This document shows positions 28,240 to 37,479 of a stretch of 64,000 nt of DNA, one piece after another. The notes beneath the pieces were generated by a model. It had not been told where the DNA came from and did no database searches. It saw only the letters and a program-made list of their open reading frames with translations. The stretch spans positions 2,885,501 to 2,949,500 of the forward strand of contig NZ_CP016616.1 in the NCBI RefSeq assembly GCF_002741015.1. The letters run 5' to 3'. This stretch comes from Microvirga ossetica (GTDB lineage Bacteria > Pseudomonadota > Alphaproteobacteria > Rhizobiales > Beijerinckiaceae). Both the position numbers and the translations under genes were made by a program. Every line of letters starts with the position of its first letter. Position 1 is the stretch's first letter.

Positions 28240-29673
28240 TTAAGTCGCGTCGAACTCGAACGGCGAGACGCCGCGCTTCATCTCGTCGACGATCAGGGCA
28301 TGCATCAGAGGCGGTGCCGCGCGCTGCGGGCAGGCGGGCCGTTCGCACAGGCGGCAATTGATGCCGATCGGCGTGGCGTCGGCAGAGGCAGGGTCGAGAC
28401 CCCGCGCATAGACGAGACGGTGGGCGTATTTCAGCTCGCAGCCGAGGCCCACCACGAATTGCGGATCCGGAGCGCCCCAGGGGTTGAAGGCGCGCTTGAC
28501 CGTGCGCGCAATGGAAAACCAGCGGGAGGAATCCGGCAGCTCGACGATCTGGGTCGCCACATGTCCGGGTGTGCGGAAAGTGGAGTGCAGGTTCCAGAGC
28601 GGGCAGGTGCCGCCGAACTGCGAGAACGGGAAGCGGCCCGAGGAGAAGCGCTTCGACACGTTGCCGGCCGAATCCACCCGTACCAGGAAGAAGGGAATGC
28701 CGCGCGCATTGGCGCGGGCCAGCGTCGTGAGCCGGTGCGCCACCTGCTCGAAGCTCGCGCCGAAGCGGGCGCCCAGCACCTCGACGTCGTAGCCGAGCGC
28801 CTCCGCCGCCGCGTGGAACTTGCCGTAGGGCATCATCAGCGCCCCGGCGAAGTAATTGCCGAACGAGACCCGCAGGAGGCGCCGGGCCGGCCCGTCCACC
28901 GGCTCCAGGCGCACGGCCAGCGCATCGATGGTGTCGCGCATCTCGGCGAAGGCCAATTGGTAGGCGGCCTGGAAGGTCCTGCCGGACGGATCCACCAGTT
29001 CGGAAATCAGGAGCTGCCGGCGGTGGTGGTCGTAGCGGCGCAATGAGTCCGGCATCACGTCGATGGGCATCACCCGCACCCGGATACTGTGCTTGGCGTG
29101 CAGACGCTCGGCGATGGCGAAGAACGGCTCGTGGCCCGTCGCGGCAAGGTCCGAGGCCAGGGCTTCGGCGGCCTCGTCCAGTTCGGGAAAATGATTCCTG
29201 GCCTCGTGGATCAGCTCGCGCACCCGGTCGACCGGGTCGACCTGCGGCGCATCCTCGGCCCGGTCGCGGTCGCGCACGTTCGGCGTCACCGCCTCGCGGG
29301 CGCCGCGCAGGGCCTGATAGGCGCGGTAGAGGCGGTTGATCGCATCGACCATGGACGGCGCGCTCTCCACGGCCTCGCGCAGCTCGAGCCGTGCCACCGG
29401 CGTTGAGCGGAAGAGCGGATCGGCAAAAACCTCCTCCAGCTCCGACACGATGCGTCCGTCGTCGTCGTTGGCGAACTCGCGCGGATCCAGCTGATAGGCA
29501 TGGGCGAGGCGGATCAGGACCTGCGCCGTAATCGGGCGCTGGTTGCGCTCCATCAGGTTGAGGTAGCTCGGCGACAGCCCGAGCTCCTCGGCCATGCGGG
29601 ACTGGCTCATGTTGAGTTCGCGCCGCAGGCGCTTCAGGCGGGGGCCGACGAAAAGCTTTCTGCTCTCATCCAT
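28240..29673 (-). CDS. XRE-family/ImmA-IrrE-type transcriptional regulator (ScfR/RamB-like)
   Basis: 477-residue regulator. An N-terminal XRE helix-turn-helix (about 8-66) has L-G-L-S-P-S-Y-L-N-L-M-E-R-N. A central ImmA/IrrE-like region follows, with F-Q-A-A-Y-Q-L-A-F-A-E near 240. The C-terminal DUF2083-type domain carries a cysteine cluster C-R-L-C-E-R-P-A-C-P-Q-R. This architecture is that of short-chain fatty-acid metabolism regulators (RamB/ScfR/MccR), which control acetate or propionate use. The metabolic target here is not shown; acs lies 22 kb away. The start at 29673 is supported by the promoter and operator just upstream. Confidence 0.9.
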   Translation of the reverse strand: MDESRKLFVGPRLKRLRRELNMSQSRMAEELGLSPSYLNLMERNQRPITAQVLIRLAHAYQLDPREFANDDDGRIVSELEEVFADPLFRSTPVARLELREAVESAPSMVDAINRLYRAYQALRGAREAVTPNVRDRDRAEDAPQVDPVDRVRELIHEARNHFPELDEAAEALASDLAATGHEPFFAIAERLHAKHSIRVRVMPIDVMPDSLRRYDHHRRQLLISELVDPSGRTFQAAYQLAFAEMRDTIDALAVRLEPVDGPARRLLRVSFGNYFAGALMMPYGKFHAAAEALGYDVEVLGARFGASFEQVAHRLTTLARANARGIPFFLVRVDSAGNVSKRFSSGRFPFSQFGGTCPLWNLHSTFRTPGHVATQIVELPDSSRWFSIARTVKRAFNPWGAPDPQFVVGLGCELKYAHRLVYARGLDPASADATPIGINCRLCERPACPQRAAPPLMHALIVDEMKRGVSPFEFDAT

Positions 29674-29674
29674 G

Positions 29675-29715
29675 TTGTAAATCTTTTTACAAGTTGACAC
29701 GACAGAGGTTGTCAA
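29675..29715 (-). promoter_or_regulatory. sigma-70-like promoter overlapped by an operator
   Basis: On the minus strand, TTGACA (29715-29710), a 17-nt spacer and TTGTAA (29692-29687) form a near-consensus promoter. A perfect inverted repeat, TTGTAAA-N4-TTTACAA (29675-29692), covers the -10 box and reaches 2 bp from the ATG at 29673. The expected transcript would have a leader of only a few bases. Autoregulation by the XRE protein is the natural inference. Confidence 0.7.
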
Positions 29716-29972
29716 AGCTTTACAGGGCGACTTTTCTTCAGAAATCCAACGTTGAAACAACGGCTTCTTCGAGGGTTAATGAGAACAAGACATCCTGCTG
29801 CTCTGCAACAATTCTGGCCCGAAGGCAGGTTTTGTCAAGAAATGTAAAACTGAAGGATAAGGCATGACCACCGAGACGCTTCCGGCTCGACCGCCAACCC
29901 GATCGCCTCCGTTCCGGAAGGGCGCGTGAGCTTCAACCAACCTCAAACCCTTTGCACCAACGGAGATCGATC

Positions 29973-30182
29973 ATGGCGAATTCACGTTTCTGGGTTGTCG
30001 GCGGCGAGTACACCTCCTGCGACTGCGACACCATCGTCCAAGGCACCGAGCGGGTGGTCGGCCCCTTCGACAATCGCAACGAGGCCGAGCGCACCTGGCG
30101 CACCCTCTCGGAGGACCACCGTCCCCAGGCCCAGGTCCGCTTCACCATCGCCCAAGAACCTCCGACGACCCTCAGCGCTTAA
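29973..30182 (+). CDS. DUF4170 family small protein
   Basis: 69-residue protein starting M-A-N-S-R-F-W-V-V-G-G-E-Y, followed by G-P-F-x-x-R-x-E-A-E-R-x-W. This is the pattern of DUF4170, a small alphaproteobacterial family of unknown function. It has no signal peptide or membrane segment and is likely cytoplasmic. A CGGAG ribosome site lies 9 nt upstream of the ATG. It stands alone and a strong terminator follows. Confidence 0.85.
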   Translation: MANSRFWVVGGEYTSCDCDTIVQGTERVVGPFDNRNEAERTWRTLSEDHRPQAQVRFTIAQEPPTTLSA

Positions 30183-30211
30183 AGAGGCCCCCGAGCGTCC
30201 AAAGGGTTGTC

Positions 30212-30247
30212 CCCGCCGGAGGATGAGGGTTCCTTCGGCGGGCTTTT
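30212..30247 (+). terminator. rho-independent terminator
   Basis: A stem formed by CCCGCCGGAGGA and TCCTTCGGCGGG, followed by CTTTT, lies 30 bp after the DUF4170 gene. Confidence 0.75.
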
Positions 30248-30363
30248 GCTGTCGCCTCACACGATCTTTTTATCCCCCGTTCCGAGTCTTCTGAGGCCCC
30301 CCTCTGCCTAAATGCGGAATCTGTCCTAAAAACACCGGGGCACAGTTCCTCAAGGGGGTTCGT

Positions 30364-31278
30364 ATGAAGACCGTCCTCAAGTCCCTCACCTTTGCCATCG
30401 CCCTGGGCTTGGCAGCCGCAAATACGGCCAAGGCCGACGTGGTGGTTTCGTCGAAGATCGATACGGAGGGCTCGGTTCTCGGCAACATCATCCTGCTCGC
30501 CCTCAATGCCAACGGCATCAAGACGCAGGACCGGATCCAGCTCGGCGCGTCCCCGGTGGTGCGCAAGGCGATCACCGCCGGCGAGATTGACATCTATCCC
30601 GAATATACCGGCAATGCCGGCTTCTTCTTCAACAAGGCCGACGATCCGGTCTGGAAGGACGCCGCCAAAGGCTTCGACATGGCCAAGAAGCTCGATTTCG
30701 ACGCCAACAAGATCGTCTGGCTCGATCCCGCTCCGGCCAACAACACCTGGGCCATCGCGCTGCGCAAGGATGCGGCCGATGCCAACAAGCTGAAGACCAT
30801 GTCCGATTTCGGCCAGTGGATCACCAAGGGCGGCAAGGTGGTGCTGGCGGCCTCGGCCGAATTCGTGAACTCGGAAGCGGCCCTGCCGGCATTCCAGAAG
30901 ACCTACGATTTCAAGATGAAGCCCGAGCAGCTCATCGTGCTCTCCGGCGGCGACACGGCAGCCACCATCAAGGCGGCGGCGGAGCAGACCAACGGCGCCA
31001 ATGCCGCCATGGTCTACGGCACCGACGGCGGCATCGCCCCCTCGGGGCTCGTGGTGATGGCGGACGACAAGAACGTGCAGCCCGTCTATGCACCCGCTCC
31101 GATCATTCGCGAGGCCGTTCTGAAGGAGAACCCGAAGATCGCCGAGATCCTGAAGCCCATCTTCGCGTCCCTCGATCTCGCCACGCTGCAGCAGCTGAAC
31201 GCCCGCGTTCAGGTGGGCGGCGAGCCGGGGAAGGCCGTCGCGACGGATTACCTGAAATCCAAGGGCTTCCTGAAGTAA
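30364..31278 (+). CDS. osmF: osmoprotectant (glycine betaine-type) ABC transporter substrate-binding protein, OsmF/YehZ family
   Basis: 304-residue periplasmic binding protein. A Sec signal peptide occupies 1-24, ending A-K-A-D. The mature start V-V-V-S-S-K-I-D-T-E-G and the segment A-G-E-I-D-I-Y-P-E-Y-T-G-N match the OsmF/YehZ branch of choline/betaine-binding proteins. It delivers betaine-like osmoprotectants to the YehWXY-type permease encoded immediately downstream. In enteric relatives this system is stress-inducible and of low affinity. The ligand is inferred from family membership. Confidence 0.93.
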   Translation: MKTVLKSLTFAIALGLAAANTAKADVVVSSKIDTEGSVLGNIILLALNANGIKTQDRIQLGASPVVRKAITAGEIDIYPEYTGNAGFFFNKADDPVWKDAAKGFDMAKKLDFDANKIVWLDPAPANNTWAIALRKDAADANKLKTMSDFGQWITKGGKVVLAASAEFVNSEAALPAFQKTYDFKMKPEQLIVLSGGDTAATIKAAAEQTNGANAAMVYGTDGGIAPSGLVVMADDKNVQPVYAPAPIIREAVLKENPKIAEILKPIFASLDLATLQQLNARVQVGGEPGKAVATDYLKSKGFLK

Positions 31279-31364
31279 CGCTCCGAACACCCGATCCGAC
31301 GAACGGCGCGACAGAGGCCGGCGGCTTTGTGAATACGATCTCCTCCCGAACCACCACGCTCGGC

Positions 31365-32531
31365 ATGTCCTCTTTGCGTCCGCACCTGTCGCTCGATCGG
31401 CTCGGGAGCGTGATCGCCGTTCTCATCGGCGTCGCGCTGTTCGCATCGCCCTTCGTCATCTATCGCGCCAACCGGATCGTGGCGGGCGAAGGACGCATGC
31501 TGACCGCGGCGCTGCCACCGGCAGGGGCGCTCGGCATCATCGCCGTCGGCGTCGGCGTCGCGCTCTGTGCGGCGCTGGTGCGCAACCCGCTGCCGCGCCT
31601 CGCAGCCGCCATCCTCGGCCTCGTCACGGTCTTTCCAGCGGTCGGATGGTCAGCCGGCTTCGTCACGCCGGCCGGCAACACTTTTGTGCGCGTTTCGCCC
31701 AGCCTCGGCTTCTGGCTCCTCGCTCTCGCCTTCGCACTGCTCGCCGCCGATGCGCTCACCCGCCTGCGCCTCGGCCCCTGGGCACGGCTCGCGGCCATTG
31801 CGGTGGCGGCGGGGGCCATCGCCCTTCTGCTGCTCTCCGGGGCCTGGAACGATCTGTCCCTGCTCAAGGAATACGCCAACCGCGCCGACAGCTTCTGGCA
31901 GGAGGCGCGCCAGCATCTGTGGCTGGCCTTCGGCTCGATGGCGGCGGCCTGCCTCGTCGGGCTGCCGCTCGGCATCCTCGCCCACCGCTTCCGGCGCTTG
32001 CGGACGGCGATCCTGCAGGTGCTCAACATCGTGCAGACGGTTCCAAGCATCGCGCTCTTCGGCATCCTCATCGCGCCGCTCGGCTATCTCGCCACGCATG
32101 TGCCTCTCGCTGCGGCCCTCGGCATCCGCGGCATCGGCGCGGCGCCCGCCTTCATCGCGCTTTTTCTCTATTCCCTGCTGCCGGTCGTCGCCAACACGGT
32201 CACCGGGCTGAACCAGGTGCCTGCCGCCGTCACCGATGCCGCGCGCGGCATGGGTTTGTCGGTGCGCCAGCGCCTGTGGCAGGTCGAGCTGCCGCTGGCG
32301 CTTCCGGTCATGCTGGCGGGCATCCGCATCGCCCTGGTGCAGAATATCGGGCTTGCCACGGTGGCGGCTTTGATCGGCGGCGGCGGCTTCGGCACCTTCG
32401 TCTTCCAGGGCATCGGCCAGACCGCCATCGACCTCGTGCTCCTGGGCGCCCTGCCCACGGTCGCGTTGTCCTTCGTCACGGCCATCGTGTTCGATGCGAT
32501 CATCGATCTGACCCGGCGAGGTCCCAAGTGA
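31365..32531 (+). CDS. yehY: osmoprotectant ABC transporter permease (YehY type)
   Basis: About 388 residues from the ATG at 31365; a GTG at 31329 would add 12 residues. An N-terminal membrane extension of roughly five helices precedes the binding-protein-dependent transport domain (about 185-385). The EAA loop reads A-A-V-T-D-A-A-R-G-M-G-L-S. The long extension distinguishes YehY from the shorter YehW partner, which is also encoded here. The stop overlaps the ATPase GTG start by 3 bases (GTGA). Located in the inner membrane. Confidence 0.93.
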   Translation: MSSLRPHLSLDRLGSVIAVLIGVALFASPFVIYRANRIVAGEGRMLTAALPPAGALGIIAVGVGVALCAALVRNPLPRLAAAILGLVTVFPAVGWSAGFVTPAGNTFVRVSPSLGFWLLALAFALLAADALTRLRLGPWARLAAIAVAAGAIALLLLSGAWNDLSLLKEYANRADSFWQEARQHLWLAFGSMAAACLVGLPLGILAHRFRRLRTAILQVLNIVQTVPSIALFGILIAPLGYLATHVPLAAALGIRGIGAAPAFIALFLYSLLPVVANTVTGLNQVPAAVTDAARGMGLSVRQRLWQVELPLALPVMLAGIRIALVQNIGLATVAALIGGGGFGTFVFQGIGQTAIDLVLLGALPTVALSFVTAIVFDAIIDLTRRGPK

Positions 32532-33466
32532 TCGAGATCGAGCATCTCACCAAGCGCTACGGCGAAACCATTGTCGTCGACGACGTGTCCTTCCGGGTCG
32601 AGGAGGGCACGATCGCGGTGGTCGTCGGCACGTCCGGCGCGGGCAAGTCGACCCTGCTGCGCATGATCAACCGCCTCGTGGAGCCGAGCGCGGGACGCGT
32701 GCTCATCGACGGCCGGGACACCCTCTCGATCCCGGAGGACGAGCTGCGCCACAGCATCGGCTATGTCATCCAGGGCTATGGGCTGTTTCCTCACCGCACG
32801 GTGTCCCAGAACATCGCGACCGTGCCGCGCCTCCTCGGCTGGGACCGGAAGAGGATCGCGGCCCGCGTCGAGGAGCTGCTCGATCTGTTCCAGCTCGATC
32901 CGGCGGAATTCGCAGGCAAGTTTCCGCATGAGCTGTCGGGCGGGCAGCAGCAGCGCGTCGGCGTGGCGCGGGCGCTCGCCGCAAAGCCCGCCCTGCTCCT
33001 GATGGATGAGCCGTTCGGCGCGCTCGATCCGGTGATCCGAGGCAAGGCGCAGGAGGATCTCCTGGCGATCCAACGCCGCCTCGGCGCCACCATCGTTCTC
33101 GTCACGCACGACATGAACGAGGCCTTCCATCTCGGCGGCCGCATCGCCGTCATGGATCAGGCGCGCCTTTTGCAATATGCGGCGCCCGCGGAGCTGCTCA
33201 CCCATCCGGCGGCGCCCTTCGTGGAACAGCTCACGGGAACGGCGGAGCGGCCCTTCCGTCTTCTGTCGCTGATCAGGGTGCAGGAGGCCGTCGAGCCGGG
33301 CGGCGCGGAAGGCGATGCGCTTTCGCTGACGACCACCCTGCATGATGCGCTCGCGCGGCTGATCGGGCTCGGCAAGCAAGCGCTCCCGGTGATCGATGCA
33401 TCCGGCAATGCCGTCGGACGGATCAGCGTCGAGGGCATCCTGGCTCGTGGGAGGCTTCCCGCATGA
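32528..33466 (+). CDS. yehX: osmoprotectant ABC transporter ATP-binding protein (YehX type)
   Basis: 312-residue ATPase from a GTG start beginning I-E-I-E-H-L-T-K-R-Y. The Walker A is G-T-S-G-A-G-K-S-T, the signature L-S-G-G-Q-Q-Q-R-V, and the Walker B L-L-L-M-D-E-P-F-G-A-L-D-P. The C-terminal ~60 residues look like a single CBS-like domain, as in betaine transporter ATPases that sense ionic strength. It overlaps the flanking permease genes on both sides, so the operon is tightly coupled. Confidence 0.95.
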   Translation: MIEIEHLTKRYGETIVVDDVSFRVEEGTIAVVVGTSGAGKSTLLRMINRLVEPSAGRVLIDGRDTLSIPEDELRHSIGYVIQGYGLFPHRTVSQNIATVPRLLGWDRKRIAARVEELLDLFQLDPAEFAGKFPHELSGGQQQRVGVARALAAKPALLLMDEPFGALDPVIRGKAQEDLLAIQRRLGATIVLVTHDMNEAFHLGGRIAVMDQARLLQYAAPAELLTHPAAPFVEQLTGTAERPFRLLSLIRVQEAVEPGGAEGDALSLTTTLHDALARLIGLGKQALPVIDASGNAVGRISVEGILARGRLPA

Positions 33467-34218
33467 GCGCGCGAGGCTTGATCCTGCGCGCTGCGGCGCT
33501 GTTTCTTCTCGTCGCCTTCATCACGGCGCCGCAGCTCTTCGCCTTCGCCTTCCGGCCGCTGACGGTGAACAATGCGCCGGCGATCTACGACCATGGCAGC
33601 CTGCTGTCGCTCACCCTGTCGCATCTGCGCACGGTGTTTCTCGCGACGCTGGCCAGCACCGTGCTCGCAGTGGGGCTCGGCATCTTCGTCACGCGGCCCT
33701 CGGGCCAGGAATTCCTGCCGTTGTCGCGCAGCCTCGTGAATATCGGCCAGACCTTCCCGCCCGTGGCGGTGCTGGCGATCGCCGTGCCGCTCGTCGGCTT
33801 CGGCGAGAAGCCGACCTTCATCGCGCTCTTCCTCTACGGTCTCCTGCCGATCTTCGAGAACACGCTCGCCGGGCTCACCGAGGTGCCGCCGCAGGCGCTC
33901 GAAGCAGCAAAAGGCATGGGCATGAATGCGCGCCAGCGCCTGCTCCAGGTGGAACTGCCGCTCGCCCTGCCGGTTATCCTCACCGGCATCCGCCTCTCCG
34001 TCATCATCGGTCTCGGTACTGCCACCATCGGGTCCACGGTGGCGGCGAAGGGATTGGGCGAAGTCATCATCGCGGGCCTCCAGTCCAACAACGTCGCCTT
34101 CGTGCTGCAGGGCGGTTTGGTGGTTGCGCTGCTCGCGGTTCTGATCCACGACGGAATGGGAATGGGTGAACGGGCGGTTGCCAGACGGCTGGGCCGCCCT
34201 GCGGATGAGGTCGCATGA
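33463..34218 (+). CDS. yehW: osmoprotectant ABC transporter permease (YehW type)
   Basis: 251-residue inner-membrane permease with six hydrophobic segments. The EAA loop reads A-L-E-A-A-K-G-M-G-M-N-A-R-Q-R-L. It is the second, shorter permease of the heterodimeric pore with YehY. It overlaps the ATPase gene by 4 bp upstream and the heme oxygenase gene by 4 bp downstream (ATGA). The transporter operon therefore runs directly into the phytochrome genes. Confidence 0.94.
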   Translation: MSARGLILRAAALFLLVAFITAPQLFAFAFRPLTVNNAPAIYDHGSLLSLTLSHLRTVFLATLASTVLAVGLGIFVTRPSGQEFLPLSRSLVNIGQTFPPVAVLAIAVPLVGFGEKPTFIALFLYGLLPIFENTLAGLTEVPPQALEAAKGMGMNARQRLLQVELPLALPVILTGIRLSVIIGLGTATIGSTVAAKGLGEVIIAGLQSNNVAFVLQGGLVVALLAVLIHDGMGMGERAVARRLGRPADEVA

Positions 34219-34781
34219 CGCTGCTCGAACGATTGAAGATCGAAACCCGCCCTGCGCATGACAGGATCGAGGCCGCCATCGATCTCGACCGCCGTATCGC
34301 CTCGCGCAACGCCTACAGGGACCTGCTGATTCGCTTTTACGGCTTCCACAAGGCCTGGGAAAGTGACGCCGCGGAACTCGCGCATGATCAAACTTTCTTC
34401 CGCGCCCGCTGCAAGACTCAGCTCTTGGCCAAGGACCTCGCGGCCCTGGGGCTCGAGCCCGACGAGATCGAGGCCTTGCCGCAATGCCGTCCGCTCATGC
34501 CGCTGCGCGCGCCGGAAGCGGTTCTCGGCAGCATGTATGTGGTCGAGGGCTCGACGCTCGGCGGCACCATCATCGCGCACGAGGTGGAGCGCAGGCTCGG
34601 GCTGAATGCGGAAACCGGATGCGCCTATTTCCGCAGCTACGGCCGGGAAACCGCCGCCATGTGGAAGTCCTTCGGTGCGGTGCTTCTCGAGGCGTCGTCG
34701 CCGGAGGCGGACGATATCATCGTCGCCTCCGCACAGAAGACCTTCGACGTCATGCATCACTGGCTGTGCGTGGCCCCATGA
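34215..34781 (+). CDS. bphO: biliverdin-producing heme oxygenase
   Basis: 188-residue heme oxygenase-like protein. It has an N-terminal proximal-histidine region (E-T-R-P-A-H15-D) and the distal-helix segment G-S-M-Y-V-V-E-G-S-T-L-G-G. It cleaves heme to biliverdin, iron and CO. The bacteriophytochrome encoded next needs biliverdin as chromophore, and its ATG overlaps the bphO stop by 4 bp. The pair forms a self-sufficient photoreceptor unit, with heme precursors supplied by the hemC cluster elsewhere in the window. Confidence 0.93.
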   Translation: MTLLERLKIETRPAHDRIEAAIDLDRRIASRNAYRDLLIRFYGFHKAWESDAAELAHDQTFFRARCKTQLLAKDLAALGLEPDEIEALPQCRPLMPLRAPEAVLGSMYVVEGSTLGGTIIAHEVERRLGLNAETGCAYFRSYGRETAAMWKSFGAVLLEASSPEADDIIVASAQKTFDVMHHWLCVAP

Positions 34782-37021
34782 CGCAGCAGATTCCGCAAGA
34801 CCTCGATCTCGATGCCTGCGCGCGGGAGCCGATCCATATCCCGGGCAGCATCCAGCCGCATGGGATGCTGCTCGCGATCAGGTTGTCCGATCGGACGATC
34901 GCCTATGCCAGCGCCAACATCACCGATACCTTCGGTCTCGATCCCGACGCCATCCTCCGTCAGCCCCTCGCCCAGATCCTGCCGGCGCTGAGCGCGGAAT
35001 TCGAGGCGGACCTCGCGGATCCGCCGCAGGCCGGGAGCACCCGCACCCTGCGCACCGTGCGCGTCGGCACGAGCGAAGGCGTTCTGCCCTACGAGGCTGC
35101 GATCTCCCGCTCCGGCGAATGCGCGATCATCGAACTGGAAGCGCCGCCATCAGGCACGTTGTCCAGCATCGACATGCTCTATCCGACCCTGCGCCGGTTC
35201 GTGGATCAGCTGCAGGGCGCCTCCACCATCGACATTCTGTGCCGGCTCGCGGCGCAGGACATCCGCCGCATGACCGGCTTCGACCGCGTCCTGATCTATC
35301 GCTTCGACGAGCAGTGGAACGGCACCGTCATCGCGGAGGACCGCAACGAGGTCCTGCCGTCCTATCTCGACCTGCGCTTTCCCGCCTCCGACATTCCGGC
35401 CCAGGCGCGCGATCTCTACCGCCGCAACCGGCAGCGCATCATCCCCGATGCCAATTACACGCCGGTCCCGATCCAGTCGCGAAGCGCCGATCCTCTCGAT
35501 CTGAGCGATTCCGTGCTGCGCAGCGTGTCGCCGGTCCATCTCGAATACATGCGCAACATGGGGACGCTCGCCTCCATGTCGATCTCGATCCTGCGCGACG
35601 GCGACCTGTGGGGCCTGATCTCCTGCCACAACAAGGAGCCGAAGCGGGTGTCGCTGCAGGTGCGCAATGCCTGCGACTTCCTCACCCAGATCTTCTCGCT
35701 CCAGCTCGAGGCGCGGGAGAACACGGCGCTCGCCGAGAACCGGGTGCGTCTCGGCACCGTCCAGACCCGGCTTCTCGCCCATATGGCGGCAGAGGATCAT
35801 TTCATCGCCGGCCTCGTGAACCATCCCGAGGACCTGATGCTTCTCGCCGGCGCGCAAGGGGCAGCCGTCCTGACGCAGGATCGTTGCTGGCGCCTGGGGC
35901 TGACGCCGGGCGAGGAGCAGGTCAAGGCGCTGTTCCAATGGCTGTCCGAGCATCACCAGGAGGATGTGTTCGCAACCGACCGGCTGCCGCAGGTCTATCC
36001 CGCGGCGCAGGCCTTTGCCGACAAGGCGAGCGGCCTCGTGGCGATCTCGATCTCGAAGGCTCATGCGAGCTATGTGCTCTGGTTCCGGCCGGAGGTCGTC
36101 CAGACCGTGAAATGGAGCGGCAATCCGCAGAAGGCGGTGCAGGAGGAGGCAGGCAGCATCAGGCTTCATCCCCGGCGTTCCTTCGAGATCTGGAAGGAGA
36201 CGGTGCGCGAGCGTTCGCTCCCCTGGGACACGAGCGAGATCGAGGCGGTCAAGGAATTGCGCAACGCCATCGTCGGCATCGTGCTGCGCCGGGCCGAGGA
36301 GCTGGCGGCGCTCTCCGAGGAGCTGCGCCGCTCCAACAAGGAACTCGAAGCCTTCTCCTATTCGGTGTCGCATGACCTGCGCGCGCCGTTCCGGCACATC
36401 GTCGGCTATTCCGAACTGCTGAAGAAGCAGGAAGGAGCCGAACTCTCGGAGAAGGGTAGGCGCTATGTCGACACGATCATCGACTCGGCCTACACGGCCG
36501 GCACCCTCGTGGATAATCTCCTGCGCTTCTCGCATATGGGCCGCACCGCCCTGAAGCCCCGGCCGGTCGACGTGACGGCGCTCATCGAGGATATCCGGAG
36601 CCGGCTGCCCGTGGATCCGCCGGAGCGGCGGATCGAATGGGCGCTCGGGGACCTGCCCCACGTCACCGCGGATCCGGTGCTGATTCGGCTCGTCTTCGAA
36701 AACCTGCTAGACAATGCCGTGAAATATACCCGCCCCCGGAACAAGGCCCGCATCGAGGTCGGCTCAACGCGCAAGGATGGGGAGACGATCTTTTTCGTGC
36801 GGGACAACGGCGTCGGGTTCGATATGAAATACATCGACAAGCTGTTCGGCGTCTTCCAGCGTCTGCACCGGATCGAGGAGTTCGAGGGAACCGGGATCGG
36901 GCTGGCCAATGTTCGCCGCATTGTCGAGAGACATGGAGGCCGGGCCTGGGCCGAAGGTGCGCTCGATCAGGGAGCGACCTTCTTCATCGCCCTGCCGGAT
37001 CACAACGAAGGAGCCGCGTGA
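34778..37021 (+). CDS. bphP: bacteriophytochrome histidine kinase
   Basis: 747-residue red/far-red photoreceptor kinase. The N-terminal PAS (about 20-120) is preceded by the biliverdin-attachment cysteine C14 in D-A-C-A-R-E-P. The GAF domain has the chromophore-contact motif P202-A-S-D-I-P207. A PHY domain (about 325-505) follows, then HisKA with H532 in S-V-S-H-D-L-R-A-P-F-R-H and an HATPase ending near 745 (D-N-G-V-G-F, G-T-G-I-G-L). It is cytoplasmic. It uses biliverdin from the upstream heme oxygenase and probably signals to the receiver encoded directly after its stop. Confidence 0.96.
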   Translation: MTQQIPQDLDLDACAREPIHIPGSIQPHGMLLAIRLSDRTIAYASANITDTFGLDPDAILRQPLAQILPALSAEFEADLADPPQAGSTRTLRTVRVGTSEGVLPYEAAISRSGECAIIELEAPPSGTLSSIDMLYPTLRRFVDQLQGASTIDILCRLAAQDIRRMTGFDRVLIYRFDEQWNGTVIAEDRNEVLPSYLDLRFPASDIPAQARDLYRRNRQRIIPDANYTPVPIQSRSADPLDLSDSVLRSVSPVHLEYMRNMGTLASMSISILRDGDLWGLISCHNKEPKRVSLQVRNACDFLTQIFSLQLEARENTALAENRVRLGTVQTRLLAHMAAEDHFIAGLVNHPEDLMLLAGAQGAAVLTQDRCWRLGLTPGEEQVKALFQWLSEHHQEDVFATDRLPQVYPAAQAFADKASGLVAISISKAHASYVLWFRPEVVQTVKWSGNPQKAVQEEAGSIRLHPRRSFEIWKETVRERSLPWDTSEIEAVKELRNAIVGIVLRRAEELAALSEELRRSNKELEAFSYSVSHDLRAPFRHIVGYSELLKKQEGAELSEKGRRYVDTIIDSAYTAGTLVDNLLRFSHMGRTALKPRPVDVTALIEDIRSRLPVDPPERRIEWALGDLPHVTADPVLIRLVFENLLDNAVKYTRPRNKARIEVGSTRKDGETIFFVRDNGVGFDMKYIDKLFGVFQRLHRIEEFEGTGIGLANVRRIVERHGGRAWAEGALDQGATFFIALPDHNEGAA

Positions 37022-37471
37022 ATGGCGGAGTTGAAACCGATCCTTCTGGTGGAGGACAACCCGAAGGATCTCGAATTGACCCTGGCCGCCCTGGAGCAGA
37101 GCCAGCTCGCCAACGAGGTCGTGGTGGTGCGCGACGGCGTGGAGGCCCTCGATTTCCTGTATCGCCGCGGGGCGCATGCGAACCGCAACACCAGCGACCC
37201 TGCCGTGGTCCTGCTCGATCTCAAGCTGCCGAAGGTCGACGGGCTGGAAGTGCTGGAAACGGTCAAGGCCGATCCCGCGCTACGGCATACCCCGGTCGTC
37301 ATGCTGACCTCGTCGCGGGAGGAGAGCGATCTCGTGCGCAGCTACGAGCTCGGCGTCAATGCCTTCGTGGTCAAGCCGGTGGGCTTTCGCGAATTCTTCG
37401 ACGCGATCCAGGATCTCGGCGTCTTCTGGGCCATCCTCAACGAACCGCCGCCGCCGCCCAACGGTCGTTAG
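37022..37471 (+). CDS. Rcp1-like single-domain response regulator
   Basis: 149-residue receiver protein with phosphoacceptor D66 in V-V-L-L-D-L-K-L-P, acidic pair E11-D12 and lysine in V-V-K-P-V. Length and the N-P-K-D-L-E-L-T start match the Rcp1 class of receivers that pair with phytochrome kinases. There is no DNA-binding output. The ATG follows the bphP stop with no gap, a strong sign of cognate pairing. Confidence 0.94.
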   Translation: MAELKPILLVEDNPKDLELTLAALEQSQLANEVVVVRDGVEALDFLYRRGAHANRNTSDPAVVLLDLKLPKVDGLEVLETVKADPALRHTPVVMLTSSREESDLVRSYELGVNAFVVKPVGFREFFDAIQDLGVFWAILNEPPPPPNGR

Positions 37472-37479
37472 AGGCGCCG

